NCBI GenBank assembly: GCA_963848475.1
Contig: CAWKDW010000020.1
Location: forward strand, 124,001 to 188,000
Source of the DNA: Solirubrobacter sp963848475
Lineage (GTDB): Bacteria; Actinomycetota; Thermoleophilia; Solirubrobacterales; Solirubrobacteraceae
Length of the DNA stretch: 64,000 nt
Direction: 5' to 3'
Part shown: positions 34,169 to 44,660 of the stretch, piece after piece
Layout: each line of letters begins with the position of its first letter
Position numbering within the stretch: position 1 is the first letter of the stretch
Made by a program: the position numbers and the translations under genes
Notes under the pieces: model-generated
What the model was told of the DNA's origin: nothing
Databases searched by the model: none
Seen by the model: the letters and a program-made list of their open reading frames with translations, nothing else

Positions 34169-34721
34169 GCAGGCCGAACGCCGGCCAGCCCAGGCCGAGT
34201 GAGGCGGCGGCCAGGCCACCCGGTTTGCCGAGGTAGATCAGGTAGGCGTAGACGATGCCGCGCAGCGCGAACAGCGCGGCCCACGCGAGCGTCAGCTCGC
34301 TCATCGCGCGCCTGACGGCCGGCAGCTCCCGCCAGCCCGGCTCGGCGCGGTAGAGGGCGGCGATGATGTATCCGGTGATCGGGCGGCGGACCACCACGGA
34401 CACCGCGAAGACGATCGCGTAACCGAGCTGGATCAGCATGCGCGGGACGAAGAAGGCCTCGGCCTTGCCCGTGCGGACGGCGATGAAGGCTGCGATCCCG
34501 GTCCCGATGAGGCCGCCGATCGCATTGACCACGGACTTCCCGCGAATCAGCCGCTCGATCATCAGCACGACCGAGATCGCGATCGCGACGATCGCCGCCG
34601 TATTCACTCCGGCGACCGCGTAGACCGCGACGAACGCGACCGGGCCGAGACCGGTATCGACCAGCGCGCGCTTGTCGCGCAGCAGGTCGACCGGGCTGGG
34701 CGGATGCTCGGGCGGGGTCAC
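34077..34721 (-). CDS. DUF3159 membrane protein
   Basis: A 214-residue integral membrane protein with five or six helices (for example GPVAFVAVYAVAGVNTAAIVAIAISVV, LAAASLGLGWPAFGLLMFASY) and a conserved-looking central part (IRGKSVVNAIGGLIG, FFVPRMLIQLGY). This matches the DUF3159 family found almost only in Actinobacteria; its function is unknown. The GTG start overlaps the stop of the upstream methyltransferase (GTGA), so they are translationally coupled. The last residues are Pro/Glu-rich. Confidence 0.8.
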   Translation of the reverse strand: MTPPEHPPSPVDLLRDKRALVDTGLGPVAFVAVYAVAGVNTAAIVAIAISVVLMIERLIRGKSVVNAIGGLIGTGIAAFIAVRTGKAEAFFVPRMLIQLGYAIVFAVSVVVRRPITGYIIAALYRAEPGWRELPAVRRAMSELTLAWAALFALRGIVYAYLIYLGKPGGLAAASLGLGWPAFGLLMFASYRYVPKRLAQLGAPDPRPAEPEPAP

Positions 34722-35629
34722 CCGGGCTTGCGGGCCGCGAGCATCAGGTTGTAGAAGATCCGCGGCGGCAGGTGCGGCTCCAGCAGTGTGCGGTCCGCGC
34801 GCTGCAACAGGATGTAGCCGCGGTAGGCGTACTTGATCCAACCCCACGGGATGTCCTTGGGGTCCGCGGTCGCCTCCAGGGTGCGGTTGAACCACCCGAA
34901 CCAGTTGGCCAGCAGCTCCTCGCCGCGCACCTGCACCTCGGTGAAGCCGGCGCCGGCCGCGTGGCGCTGCAGATCGGCGGGAACGAACGCGTGGACGTCC
35001 ACGACCGCCTCGAGCGCGTGCGCCTCCTCGTCGCTGGCGCCGTGGTACGTGGGGGCCGGCTGCAACCGCAGGGCGCGCCGCCAGGCGGGGGCCGCCTTCA
35101 AGGCCAGCCGCTTGGGCACGGCGGCGATCCGATCGCCCGACTGCGACGGCTCGCCGGCGAAGAACAGCGTCCCACCCGGCTTGAGCACGCGCATGAACTC
35201 CGCGAAGCAACGGTCGAGGTCGGGCAGGTGATGCAGCACCGCATGCCCGAGCACGAGGTCGAAGCTCTCGTCCTCGAACGGCAACTCGGCGGCGTCGCAC
35301 GCCACGGTCTCGACGTCGAGGCCGAGCTCGCGCGCGTTGTGCTCGAGCGTCGCGAGCATCCCGGGGCTGATGTCGGTGCACGTCGCCTCGCGCACGACGC
35401 CGGTCTGCAGCAGGTTCAGCGAGAAGTAGCCGGTCCCGGAGCCGATCTCCAGCGAGCGCCCGAACGGCCCGGGACGCGGGCCGAGCAGCTTCGTCAGCTT
35501 GCCGAGGACCTGCTGGTGGCCGATCTCGCCGAACGAGATGCCCCATTTGGCGTCATAGGACTCGGCGGCAACGTCGTGATACCGACGGTTGACGTCCAGG
35601 ATCTCGTGCTCGGTGGGAGGCGCGACCAT
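34718..35629 (-). CDS. Class I SAM-dependent methyltransferase
   Basis: A 303-residue methyltransferase with the SAM motif LEIGSGTGYFSLNLL, a motif II acidic site in CTDISPGMLATLE, DAAELPFEDESFDLVLG, and HHLPDLDRCFAEFMRVLKPGG. The C-terminal 110 residues (HAFVPADLQRHAAGAGFTEV, GWFNRTLEA) are not typical of small-molecule methylases and may contact a lipid or quinone-like substrate. It heads a two-gene unit with DUF3159. A TAGGCT box whose TAG is the stop of the upstream subtilisin lies 10 nt before the ATG. Confidence 0.85.
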   Translation of the reverse strand: MVAPPTEHEILDVNRRYHDVAAESYDAKWGISFGEIGHQQVLGKLTKLLGPRPGPFGRSLEIGSGTGYFSLNLLQTGVVREATCTDISPGMLATLEHNARELGLDVETVACDAAELPFEDESFDLVLGHAVLHHLPDLDRCFAEFMRVLKPGGTLFFAGEPSQSGDRIAAVPKRLALKAAPAWRRALRLQPAPTYHGASDEEAHALEAVVDVHAFVPADLQRHAAGAGFTEVQVRGEELLANWFGWFNRTLEATADPKDIPWGWIKYAYRGYILLQRADRTLLEPHLPPRIFYNLMLAARKPG

Positions 35630-35639
35630 CGCGCAGATG

Positions 35640-35645
35640 AGCCTA
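35640..35645 (-). promoter_or_regulatory. Probable -10 box (TAGGCT) of the methyltransferase gene
   Basis: On the minus strand TAGGCT lies 10 nt before ATG 35629 and starts with the stop codon of the upstream subtilisin gene. Confidence 0.4.
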
Positions 35646-37208
35646 GCTGGAGTCTCTGAACCAGCGCAGGATGCGGTCGGTCTCGCCGCGCGGCGTGCCG
35701 CGCGTGACGAAGCCCGTCCCGGGCGCGAGCGGGGTGTAGCGGAGTCCTGGCGGGTCGCCTGGGCGCAGCGGCCGGTCGCTGAGGCCGGCGTCGACGATGC
35801 CGCGTGCCGCGTCCGCGATCCCCATCTCGGTCCCGCCGCCGATCAGCCCGAAGCGCGTGTCGTGCGGGCGGCTGGAGAGCACCGCGGCGACGATCGCTCC
35901 GGCGGCGCTCGAACCGCTCAGTTCGAACGTCGGGGTCGCAGCGGAGGCGTCTCCGACGCGAGCGGTCGCGGACGCCACCCGCACCCCGCTGGTCGTGAGC
36001 GCCTCGACCTCGAGCCGCTCACCGCGGAACCCGCGCAGGACCGCCGTCAGCGGCGAGCGCCCGTTGGCGAGCGACCAGATGCCACGGTCGTCCAGGCGCA
36101 GGCGCACGCGCTGCACGTCCGGGCTGGTCGCGATCTGCACGCGGATCACGTCCCCGCGCTGCGCGGAGGACAGGATCCGGACCACCGGTGCCTGCCCGAG
36201 CGAGGGCGCGACGATGCCCCGAGCCGCGAGCACCGAGCCGAGCGCGTCGACGTAAGCCGGGCGCCCGTCGACCGCCGGACGCACCGCGTGCTCGAGCAGC
36301 AGTCCGCGCAACTCCGCGGCGGACAGCCGCGGCGCGACCGACGCCATCAGCGCCGCCACGCCGGAGACGTGCGGGGCGGCCATCGAGGTCCCCGACCGCG
36401 ACTCGTAGCCGCCGTCGGCGGCGGTCGAGACGACACCCTCGCCGGGTGCCGCCACCGGCACGGTGAGCCGGCCGAAGTTGGAGAACTTGGTGATCGCCAG
36501 GCCGTCGTCCTCGGGTGCGGTCGCCGCGACCCCGACGAGGTTGGCCGAGGGGATCGCCACCGGGTACAGCGGGCGCCGGTCGACGTCGGCGGCCTGATTG
36601 CCGGCCGAGCAGACGAGCAGGACGTTGGCCTCCGCCGCCGCGGCGACCGCCGCCCGGACCCGCGCATCGTCGGTCGGCGTCTCGAGGCTCACGTTGACGA
36701 TTCGGGCGCCGTTGGCGGCGGCGTAGCGAATGCCCTCCGCGAGCGCCCTGGTCGACCCGATCGAGCGCGAGTCGAGCACCTTGACGGTCATCAGCTTCGC
36801 GCGATACGCGACGCCGATCACCCCGCGCGAGTTGGCGGCGGCGGCGATCGTTCCCGCGACGTGCGTGCCGTGCCCGAGCTTGTCGCGCAGGTCGGTGGTG
36901 GCTCCGACGCCGCTGAGGTTGACGCCGTGAATGTCATCGACGTATCCGTTGCCGTCGTCGTCGCGCTGGTTGCCCGCGATCTCGGCGGGGTTGGTCCAGA
37001 GGTTCGGCGCGAGGTCGGGGTGGCTGAGCCGCGTGCCCGAGTCCACGACCGCGACGGTCACCCCGGCGCCCTGCGCCAGCGCCCACGCGCCGGGTAGGTC
37101 GAGCACCGTGTCCGGGCTGACCGCCCACTGCTCACCGGGCGCCGGCGCGCCACGGACAGGGGCGGCCATCAGCAGGACCGCCGTGAGCACCGCCAAAGCG
37201 CGTACCAC
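35643..37208 (-). CDS. Secreted subtilisin-family (S8) serine protease
   Basis: An intact 521-residue protease. It has a signal peptide (residues 1-20) but no long inhibitor propeptide. The catalytic Asp is at 56 (TVAVVDSGTRLSHPDL), His at 113 (LGHGTHVAG), oxyanion Asn in CSAGNQA, and Ser in SGTSMAAPHVSGVAAL. A calcium-site-like segment (NQRDDDGNGYVDDIHG) follows the Asp block. The C-terminal 170 residues form a beta-rich domain (VRVRLRLDDRGIWSL), then a region with Arg/Gly near the end that may mediate attachment. Start GTG with a TAGCTT box 6 nt upstream. Confidence 0.9.
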   Translation of the reverse strand: MVRALAVLTAVLLMAAPVRGAPAPGEQWAVSPDTVLDLPGAWALAQGAGVTVAVVDSGTRLSHPDLAPNLWTNPAEIAGNQRDDDGNGYVDDIHGVNLSGVGATTDLRDKLGHGTHVAGTIAAAANSRGVIGVAYRAKLMTVKVLDSRSIGSTRALAEGIRYAAANGARIVNVSLETPTDDARVRAAVAAAAEANVLLVCSAGNQAADVDRRPLYPVAIPSANLVGVAATAPEDDGLAITKFSNFGRLTVPVAAPGEGVVSTAADGGYESRSGTSMAAPHVSGVAALMASVAPRLSAAELRGLLLEHAVRPAVDGRPAYVDALGSVLAARGIVAPSLGQAPVVRILSSAQRGDVIRVQIATSPDVQRVRLRLDDRGIWSLANGRSPLTAVLRGFRGERLEVEALTTSGVRVASATARVGDASAATPTFELSGSSAAGAIVAAVLSSRPHDTRFGLIGGGTEMGIADAARGIVDAGLSDRPLRPGDPPGLRYTPLAPGTGFVTRGTPRGETDRILRWFRDSS

Positions 37209-37214
37209 GTCAGG

Positions 37215-37220
37215 AAGCTA
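37215..37220 (-). promoter_or_regulatory. Probable -10 box (TAGCTT) of the subtilisin gene
   Basis: On the minus strand TAGCTT lies 6 nt before GTG 37208, implying a leaderless transcript. Confidence 0.45.
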
Positions 37221-37309
37221 ACCAAGCCGATGTTCAGCCCATCAAACCTGCAGATCGACCATCGCGCCCCTGCGCCCACGAGGCGTGACCGCTCAGGTCC
37301 GAATGCGGA

Positions 37310-38530
37310 CTAGGAGGGGAGCCGCCCCGCCTCCTCCGTGGCCGCGCGCAGGCGCTTCGCAACGTCCGCACTGGGCAGCTCGTCGAGCTTGAAGCCCCAC
37401 GCTCCCACGCTGCCGGGCTGGTTCATCCGGCCTTCCTTGCCGAGGTTCAGCGCGTCCTGGATCTGGATCATCGCGATTACGGCCGGGGAGGCGAAGACGA
37501 GCCGGATCAACGCCCAGTTGGGGCTGTCTTCGATCCCGTAGCGGGCCAGGGCGTCGTTGACGAGCTGGTGCTGCTCGGCGCTGATCGACTCATGCCAGCC
37601 GCGGATCGTGTCGCTGTCGTGGGTGCCGGTGTAGACGACCTGGTCGCTGGAGTTGTTCTCCGGCACGTGGACGGTGTGCTGCTCGTCGGGTGTGAAGCCG
37701 AACTGCAGGACCGACATGCCCGGCAGCCCGAGCGCCTCGCGCAGCCGGGTCACCGGTGGGGTGATCACACCAAGGTCCTCGGCGATCAGCGGCAGCTCGC
37801 CGAGCGCCTCGCGGGCGGCGTCGAACGGCCCGCGCCCGGGACCGCGCTTCCAGGTGCCCTCGAGCGCGTACTTGGCGTCGGCGGGCACGGCCCAGTAGGC
37901 GACGAAGCCTCGGAAGTGGTCGATCCGGGCGAGATCGAAGAGCTCGAAGACGCGCTTGAAGCGCGCCGTCCACCACGCATAGTTCTGTCGCCGCAGGGCC
38001 GGCCAGTCATAGAGCGGGTTGCCCCACAGCTGGCCCTTGTCGGTGAACGCGTCCGGCGGGACTCCGGCCACGGCACCGGCCTTGAAGATCTCCGGGTGCG
38101 CGAGCTGGTCGGCCGAGCCCTCCGCGACGTAGATCGGGATATCGCCCATCAGCTTCACGCCACGGTCGGCGGCGTAGGCGCGCAACGCGCGCCACTCGCG
38201 ATCGAAGCGCACCTGGTCGTCGAGCGCCTCGGGACCGGCGAACGCGATCCAGTCCTCGATCCAGTCGGCCGCGCGCTCGCGGAAGTCCAGCGCCTCCGCG
38301 CGGGTCACCGGGGCTCCCGGGTGGCCCAGGAGCTTCGGCGACGCGGCGAATGCCGATGCGGACTTGTAGGGCGAGTCGTGCTCGTCGGGCGGTCCGAGCG
38401 GCAGCATCTGCCACCACGTCTGGCCCGCGTCGGCGAGCCAATCGATCCACGCGTACGCGTCCGGAGCGAGCCGGCGGGAGGGAAGAGAGGTCGGGTGCAA
38501 TTGCACCCCGGATGTACGAGAGAGGTTCAT
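37310..38530 (-). CDS. malQ: 4-alpha-glucanotransferase (amylomaltase, GH77), compact form
   Basis: A 406-residue GH77 enzyme that disproportionates linear alpha-1,4-glucans. It has SGVQLHPTSLPS, WWQMLPLGPP, DSPYKSASAFA, GDIPIYVAEGSADQ, the nucleophile Asp in LARIDHFRGF, acid/base Glu in LIAEDLGVIT and the stabilising Asp in GTHDSDTIRGW. It is about 90 residues shorter than typical bacterial MalQ; the segment between the substrate loop and GDIPIYV is condensed and the usual GIGDLG after HPTSLP is absent. All catalytic residues remain, so it may be an active compact variant. The start is 31 bp from the divergent GlgE start. Confidence 0.85.
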   Translation of the reverse strand: MNLSRTSGVQLHPTSLPSRRLAPDAYAWIDWLADAGQTWWQMLPLGPPDEHDSPYKSASAFAASPKLLGHPGAPVTRAEALDFRERAADWIEDWIAFAGPEALDDQVRFDREWRALRAYAADRGVKLMGDIPIYVAEGSADQLAHPEIFKAGAVAGVPPDAFTDKGQLWGNPLYDWPALRRQNYAWWTARFKRVFELFDLARIDHFRGFVAYWAVPADAKYALEGTWKRGPGRGPFDAAREALGELPLIAEDLGVITPPVTRLREALGLPGMSVLQFGFTPDEQHTVHVPENNSSDQVVYTGTHDSDTIRGWHESISAEQHQLVNDALARYGIEDSPNWALIRLVFASPAVIAMIQIQDALNLGKEGRMNQPGSVGAWGFKLDELPSADVAKRLRAATEEAGRLPS

Positions 38531-38561
38531 GTGGTCGACTTGTCGGATACTCCACGGCGAG

Positions 38562-40499
38562 ATGCCCGCACCGAAGCGCAGCGAACCTCCGCGCCGGATC
38601 AGGATCGCAAAACCGGCGCCCGTACTCGATGGTGGTCGGTACGCGGTTAAGCGCACCGTAGGCGACAGCGTCGCCGTTTCCGCCGACATTTTCCGCGACG
38701 GCCACGAAAAGCTCCGTGCGGTCGTCAAATACAAGGCCCCTGGCGGCCGACGATGGCTCGAGTCCGAGCTGTACGCGGTCGACGCGCATATCGACGGCGT
38801 TCGCTGGGCCGGGGAGTTCGCGGTCGAGACGCCGGGCTCCTGGCAGTTCACGTTCGAGGCGTGGACCGATCGCTGGGCGACCTACCACGACGAACTGCGG
38901 CGCAAGGTCGAGGCCAACCTCGACGAGGACCTCTCGGGCGAGATCTCCGAGGGCGTCGTCCATCTCGAGCGGGCGCTGACGCGGGCCAAGGGCGACGCCA
39001 AGGACTCGATCCAGTACGCCCACGACGTGCTCAGCGCCGCTGACACGCCCATGCACGAGAAGTTCGACGTCGCACTCGGGCCCGAGCTCTTCCAGGCGAT
39101 GCGCGAGTCCTCCATCCGTGAAGGGGCGACGACGCTCGACAAGCCGATCGCGCTCGAGGTCGACCGCGTCAAGGCCCGCTTCGGCGCGTGGTACGAGCTC
39201 TTCCCGCGCTCCTGGGGCGGCCTGAAGGCCGTGGAGGGGCGCGTGCCCGAGATCGCCGACCTCGGCTTCGACGTTCTCTACCTGCTGCCGTTCCACCCGA
39301 TCGGCGTCAAGAACCGCAAGGGCCGCAACAACTCGCTCGTCGCCGGTCCCGACGATCCGGGCTCGCCCTACGCGATCGGCGGTGCCGAGGGCGGGCACTT
39401 CGACGTCCACCCCGAGCTCGGCACCCAGCAGGACGTGCGCGACCTCTGCGCGACCGCGCATCACCACGGGATGGACGTGGCGCTGGACATCGCGCTCAAC
39501 GCCTCCGCCGATCACCCGTGGCTGACCGAGCACCCGGAGTGGTTCCAGCAGCGCCCGGACGGGACGCTCAAGTACGCCGAGAACCCGCCCAAGCGCTACC
39601 AGGACATCTACAACTTCAACTGGGACACGCCCGAGTGGGAGTCGCTCTGGCAGGCCTGGCTGGACGTCTTCCTGCACTGGACCAAGGCCGGGATCAAGTT
39701 CTACCGCGTCGATAACCCGCACACGAAGCCGTTCCCGTTCTGGGAATGGCTGATCAAGGAGGTCCACAAGGTCGATCGCGACGTGGTCTTCCTCGCGGAG
39801 GCCTTCACGCGGCGCGCGGTCATGCAGGAGCTGGGCAAGCTCGGCTTCACACAGTCCTACACGTACTTCACGTGGAAGAACTCGCGCCACGAGATGATCG
39901 AGTACTTCAACGAGCTCGCCTGGAGCGAGGAGAAGGAGTACTTCCGGCCCAACTTCTTCCCCGTCACGCCGGACATCCTGCACGCCTACCTGCAGCACGG
40001 CGGCCCGCCGGCGTTCGTGACCAAGCTCGTGCTGGCGGCGACGCTGAGCCCGAGCTACGGCATCTACTCGGGCTTCGAGAACTTCGAGAACGTCGCCGTG
40101 CGCGAGGGCTCGGAGGAGTACCTGAACTCCGAGAAGTACGAGATCCGCGAGCGTGACCTCGACGGCCCGCTGCTGCCGATGATCCGGCGGCTGAACGAGA
40201 TCCGCCACGAGAACGTCGCGCTCCAGCACCTCTCCAACGTGTTCTGGCTCGAGGCCCAGAACGACCAGATCCTGGCCTACGCCAAGCAGGAGCCAGGCAA
40301 CACGTTGATCATCGCCGCCAACCTCGACCCGCACAACGCGCAGGAGGGCCTCGTGACGATCCCGGCCAATCTCGGGACGGCGCCGGTCTTCGCCGTCGAG
40401 GACCTGCTGACCGGCAACCACTACGACTGGAGGATCGGGGCCAACTACATCCGCCTCGACCCCTGGGGCAACCAGACGCACATCCTACGGGTCGTCTAG
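38562..40499 (+). CDS. glgE: Alpha-1,4-glucan:maltose-1-phosphate maltosyltransferase
   Basis: A 645-residue GH13 enzyme that extends alpha-1,4-glucan with maltose from maltose 1-phosphate. It has the GlgE-specific N-terminal domain (YAVKRTVGDSVAVSADIF), GAWYELFPRSWGG, LPFHPIGVKNRKGRNN, the nucleophile Asp about 384 in FYRVDNPHTKP and acid/base Glu about 413 in VVFLAEAFTR. The 29-residue spacing equals that in characterised GlgE. The C-terminal beta domain is complete. It lies upstream of treS-mak-glgB but is separated from them by an opposite-strand gene. ATG 38562 is preferred; an ATG at 38529 overlaps the malQ start. Confidence 0.95.
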   Translation: MPAPKRSEPPRRIRIAKPAPVLDGGRYAVKRTVGDSVAVSADIFRDGHEKLRAVVKYKAPGGRRWLESELYAVDAHIDGVRWAGEFAVETPGSWQFTFEAWTDRWATYHDELRRKVEANLDEDLSGEISEGVVHLERALTRAKGDAKDSIQYAHDVLSAADTPMHEKFDVALGPELFQAMRESSIREGATTLDKPIALEVDRVKARFGAWYELFPRSWGGLKAVEGRVPEIADLGFDVLYLLPFHPIGVKNRKGRNNSLVAGPDDPGSPYAIGGAEGGHFDVHPELGTQQDVRDLCATAHHHGMDVALDIALNASADHPWLTEHPEWFQQRPDGTLKYAENPPKRYQDIYNFNWDTPEWESLWQAWLDVFLHWTKAGIKFYRVDNPHTKPFPFWEWLIKEVHKVDRDVVFLAEAFTRRAVMQELGKLGFTQSYTYFTWKNSRHEMIEYFNELAWSEEKEYFRPNFFPVTPDILHAYLQHGGPPAFVTKLVLAATLSPSYGIYSGFENFENVAVREGSEEYLNSEKYEIRERDLDGPLLPMIRRLNEIRHENVALQHLSNVFWLEAQNDQILAYAKQEPGNTLIIAANLDPHNAQEGLVTIPANLGTAPVFAVEDLLTGNHYDWRIGANYIRLDPWGNQTHILRVV

Positions 40500-40513
40500 G
40501 AGCACCCCCACCA

Positions 40514-40541
40514 ACGCGCCACGTTCGACCTACTGGCGCGT
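40514..40541. terminator. Hairpin between glgE and the convergent OmpA-like gene
   Basis: ACGCGCCA (40514-40521) pairs with TGGCGCGT (40534-40541) around a 12-nt loop in the 30-bp gap and the last codons of the OmpA-like gene. Probably a bidirectional terminator. Confidence 0.4.
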
Positions 40542-42863
40542 CACGTTCGTGATCACCACGTCGACCCGGCGGTTGCGCGCGCGGCCTGCGTTGGTCGCGT
40601 TGCTCGCGGCCGGCGGTGACGCGGAGCGGACGCTGACCACCGCCTTGACCCCGTGGGCCTGGAGATAGGCGCAGGCGGCACGGGCGCGGCGCAGGCCGAG
40701 CTGGTAGACGTATTGGGCGCTGGATCGCGAGGGGTCGGTGTGGCCGACGCAGCGCACGCTCTTCGCCGCCGCGGCGGACGCGGCGAGCGCTCGCAGCGAG
40801 CGCTTGGCCGAGGCCGAGAGCGCGGCCCGGCGGGCGGCGAAGTACGCCGCCGTGACCGTCGCCCTCGCGGGCATGATGCGCGTGTGCGTGCTGAGACGTA
40901 GCTCAGCGCTGCCCGGCGCGTTCCCGATGCTCACGACGCGGACGCGGAGGCCGGCCGGGGAGCCGCGCAGAAGTCTCCGTCCGGTCGCGTTGAGCACGAC
41001 ATGCACGTCGAGCCGACGGGTCGCCTTGGGAGCCGTGGCGGTGCCGGCGCCGATCAGCCGCAGGCCGGCGGCGGAGGCGTGGCTGCCGCTCTGGGCGTAG
41101 AGCTTGACCGTGCAGGCGGCGAGCACCGCGCCGGTGACCCGGCAGCCGATGTCGGTCCCGCCGGCGGTGACCGTCGCGGTCCCGGACGCGCCGAGGCCGG
41201 CAGTGAGCCTGGCGATCGGCGCGACCGGCGTGGCGATCGGGGCGGGCGGCGTCGGTGTGGGCGGCGCGACGGGCGGATCGGGCGTCGGGGTCGGCGATGG
41301 CGTGGGAGCGGCCGTCACGGTCAGCGTGGCCGTTTGGACCGTGGCGTTGGCGAGGGCGTCGCCAGCGGTCACGGTGACGGTCCTCGCGCCGGCTGTGGCG
41401 TAGGTGTGGGTGGCCGCCGTGCCGGTGGCGCTGACGCCGTCGCCGAAGTCCCACGTGGTCGTGCCGAGCGCCGACCAGACGTCCAGCGGCGAGACGGCGA
41501 AGGAGACCGGGTCGCCGGCCGTGGCCGTGGCCGGGATCGACAGGGAGCGCAAATGCGGGCCCGTGGTGTCGTCGGCCAGCGCCTTGACGCGCCCTTCGTC
41601 GGTGGCCACGAAGAGCGGTTCGCCCCAGCCGTCGAGACTGACGCCGGGCGAGCCCGAGACGGAGCCGAGGCCCGGCAGCGTGTCGATCGCCGACCATGGC
41701 GCGCCCGGCGCGTGCGACGCGCTCTGGGCCTGCCACTGACTGTCGATGAGACGGCGCCACGCGACGACGACCGCGCCGTCGGCGTTGACCGCGACCGCCG
41801 GCGTCTCCGAGTCCCCGGAGCCGAGCGTGACCGGCGCGCTCCACGTGCCGCCAGGGGCGCGCGTGGCCACCGTCTGGTCGTAGCGCGCATTGCCGCCGCC
41901 GTCGTCGACGGCCTGCGACCAGACCGCGGTCGCGCCCCCGTGCTCGTCGCCGGCGACCGTCGCGATGTAGTAGCTGATGGCGCCGTCGAGAGAGATCTGC
42001 TGCGGAGCGGTCCAGGCTCCGCCGGGCGTCGCGCGCCGCGCGGCCCAGACCTTGTCGTTCCACAGCCACACGAGCGTCGCGTCGCCGTCCTCGCCCATCG
42101 CCAGTGCGGGGACGAAGCCGATCGTGCCGGAGACGTCGACCGGCGCGGTCCATGTTCCGCCGGGCGGCTGGGTGGCGACCATGGCGTGGTCGGTCATCGC
42201 GTCCTGCCAGGCGGCCGTGGCCGTGCCGTCCGCGGCGAGCGCGACGCGTGGTGGCTGCGCAAAGCTCGCGGACGGGACCGCGGCGGCGGCGCTCCACGCG
42301 CCGGTGCGGGTCCGCGTCGCCGAGCGCAGCGCTCCGCTCTCCCCCCAGAGGGCGAGGATGCGGCCGTCGCCGCCGACGGTCAGCGCCGAGGTGTAGCCGG
42401 CGCCGACGCCGCTGCTGGAGAGTCGTTCCGGGGCGCTCCAGGCCCCGCCGGCGGGACGGCGGGAGCTGTAGATCGCCACGGGGCCCGGCAGCATCGGACC
42501 GGGAAAGCCGCCCGACATCGTGTACTCCCCCCACACGGCGGTCGCCGTGCGCGTGCCATCGACGACGACGTGGCTGCCGGAAACCTGGGTGCCCGGGCTC
42601 GAGAGCTGCGTAGGCCCGTCCCAATTGCCGCCCGCGGGCCGCAGGCTGACCTGCAGTCCGTCGTTATACGCGCTCCACCACGCGACCGCGTCCCCGGAGG
42701 TGTTGGAAATGACACCCGGGGAGCTTGCGGACTGGGATACCGGCGAGAGCGTCTCGACGGGCGTCGGGGCGGCTCCGGCGGCGGGCGCCGCGATCGCGCC
42801 GGCCAGCATCACCGCGGCCGCGATCCGGGTTGCGCTGCGGGCGTGGCGGCGGCGGTGGCTCAT
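40530..42863 (-). CDS. Large secreted protein with PKD-like and C-terminal OmpA-like domains
   Basis: A 777-residue exported protein. Signal peptide: RIAAAVMLAGAIAAPAAGA. About 370 residues of repeats with WSAPERLSSS / GGTWTAPVDVSG / GGAWTAPQQISL character suggest a sialidase-like beta-propeller. A PKD-like domain follows (TTWDFGDGVSATGTAATHTY), then a Thr/Pro linker and a basic beta domain. The C-terminus is OmpA-like (VRCVGHTDPSRSSAQYVYQL, RRARAACAYLQAHGV, AGRARNRRVDVVI), a fold that binds diaminopimelate peptidoglycan. It probably anchors at the wall. It sits between glgE and treS in reverse orientation. Confidence 0.8.
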   Translation of the reverse strand: MSHRRRHARSATRIAAAVMLAGAIAAPAAGAAPTPVETLSPVSQSASSPGVISNTSGDAVAWWSAYNDGLQVSLRPAGGNWDGPTQLSSPGTQVSGSHVVVDGTRTATAVWGEYTMSGGFPGPMLPGPVAIYSSRRPAGGAWSAPERLSSSGVGAGYTSALTVGGDGRILALWGESGALRSATRTRTGAWSAAAAVPSASFAQPPRVALAADGTATAAWQDAMTDHAMVATQPPGGTWTAPVDVSGTIGFVPALAMGEDGDATLVWLWNDKVWAARRATPGGAWTAPQQISLDGAISYYIATVAGDEHGGATAVWSQAVDDGGGNARYDQTVATRAPGGTWSAPVTLGSGDSETPAVAVNADGAVVVAWRRLIDSQWQAQSASHAPGAPWSAIDTLPGLGSVSGSPGVSLDGWGEPLFVATDEGRVKALADDTTGPHLRSLSIPATATAGDPVSFAVSPLDVWSALGTTTWDFGDGVSATGTAATHTYATAGARTVTVTAGDALANATVQTATLTVTAAPTPSPTPTPDPPVAPPTPTPPAPIATPVAPIARLTAGLGASGTATVTAGGTDIGCRVTGAVLAACTVKLYAQSGSHASAAGLRLIGAGTATAPKATRRLDVHVVLNATGRRLLRGSPAGLRVRVVSIGNAPGSAELRLSTHTRIMPARATVTAAYFAARRAALSASAKRSLRALAASAAAAKSVRCVGHTDPSRSSAQYVYQLGLRRARAACAYLQAHGVKAVVSVRSASPPAASNATNAGRARNRRVDVVITNVTRQ

Positions 42864-42989
42864 CGCCGTAGTAGTCGGCCGCTGTGGCGTGTCCCTGGAG
42901 CGCGACACCCAAGTCCCAACGTGGCCGCGGCCGGAACGCGCGGGCGGCGGAGGTTTGCGAGGATCGGGTTCGGTGCAATCGTGAGCTCT

Positions 42990-44656
<1,667 letters not shown>

Positions 44657-44660
<4 letters not shown>

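Noticed and set aside
41001..42989. Long plus-strand extension upstream of treS
   Set aside because: The extension is antisense to the OmpA-like gene and lacks protein-like features; treS homology starts at 42990.
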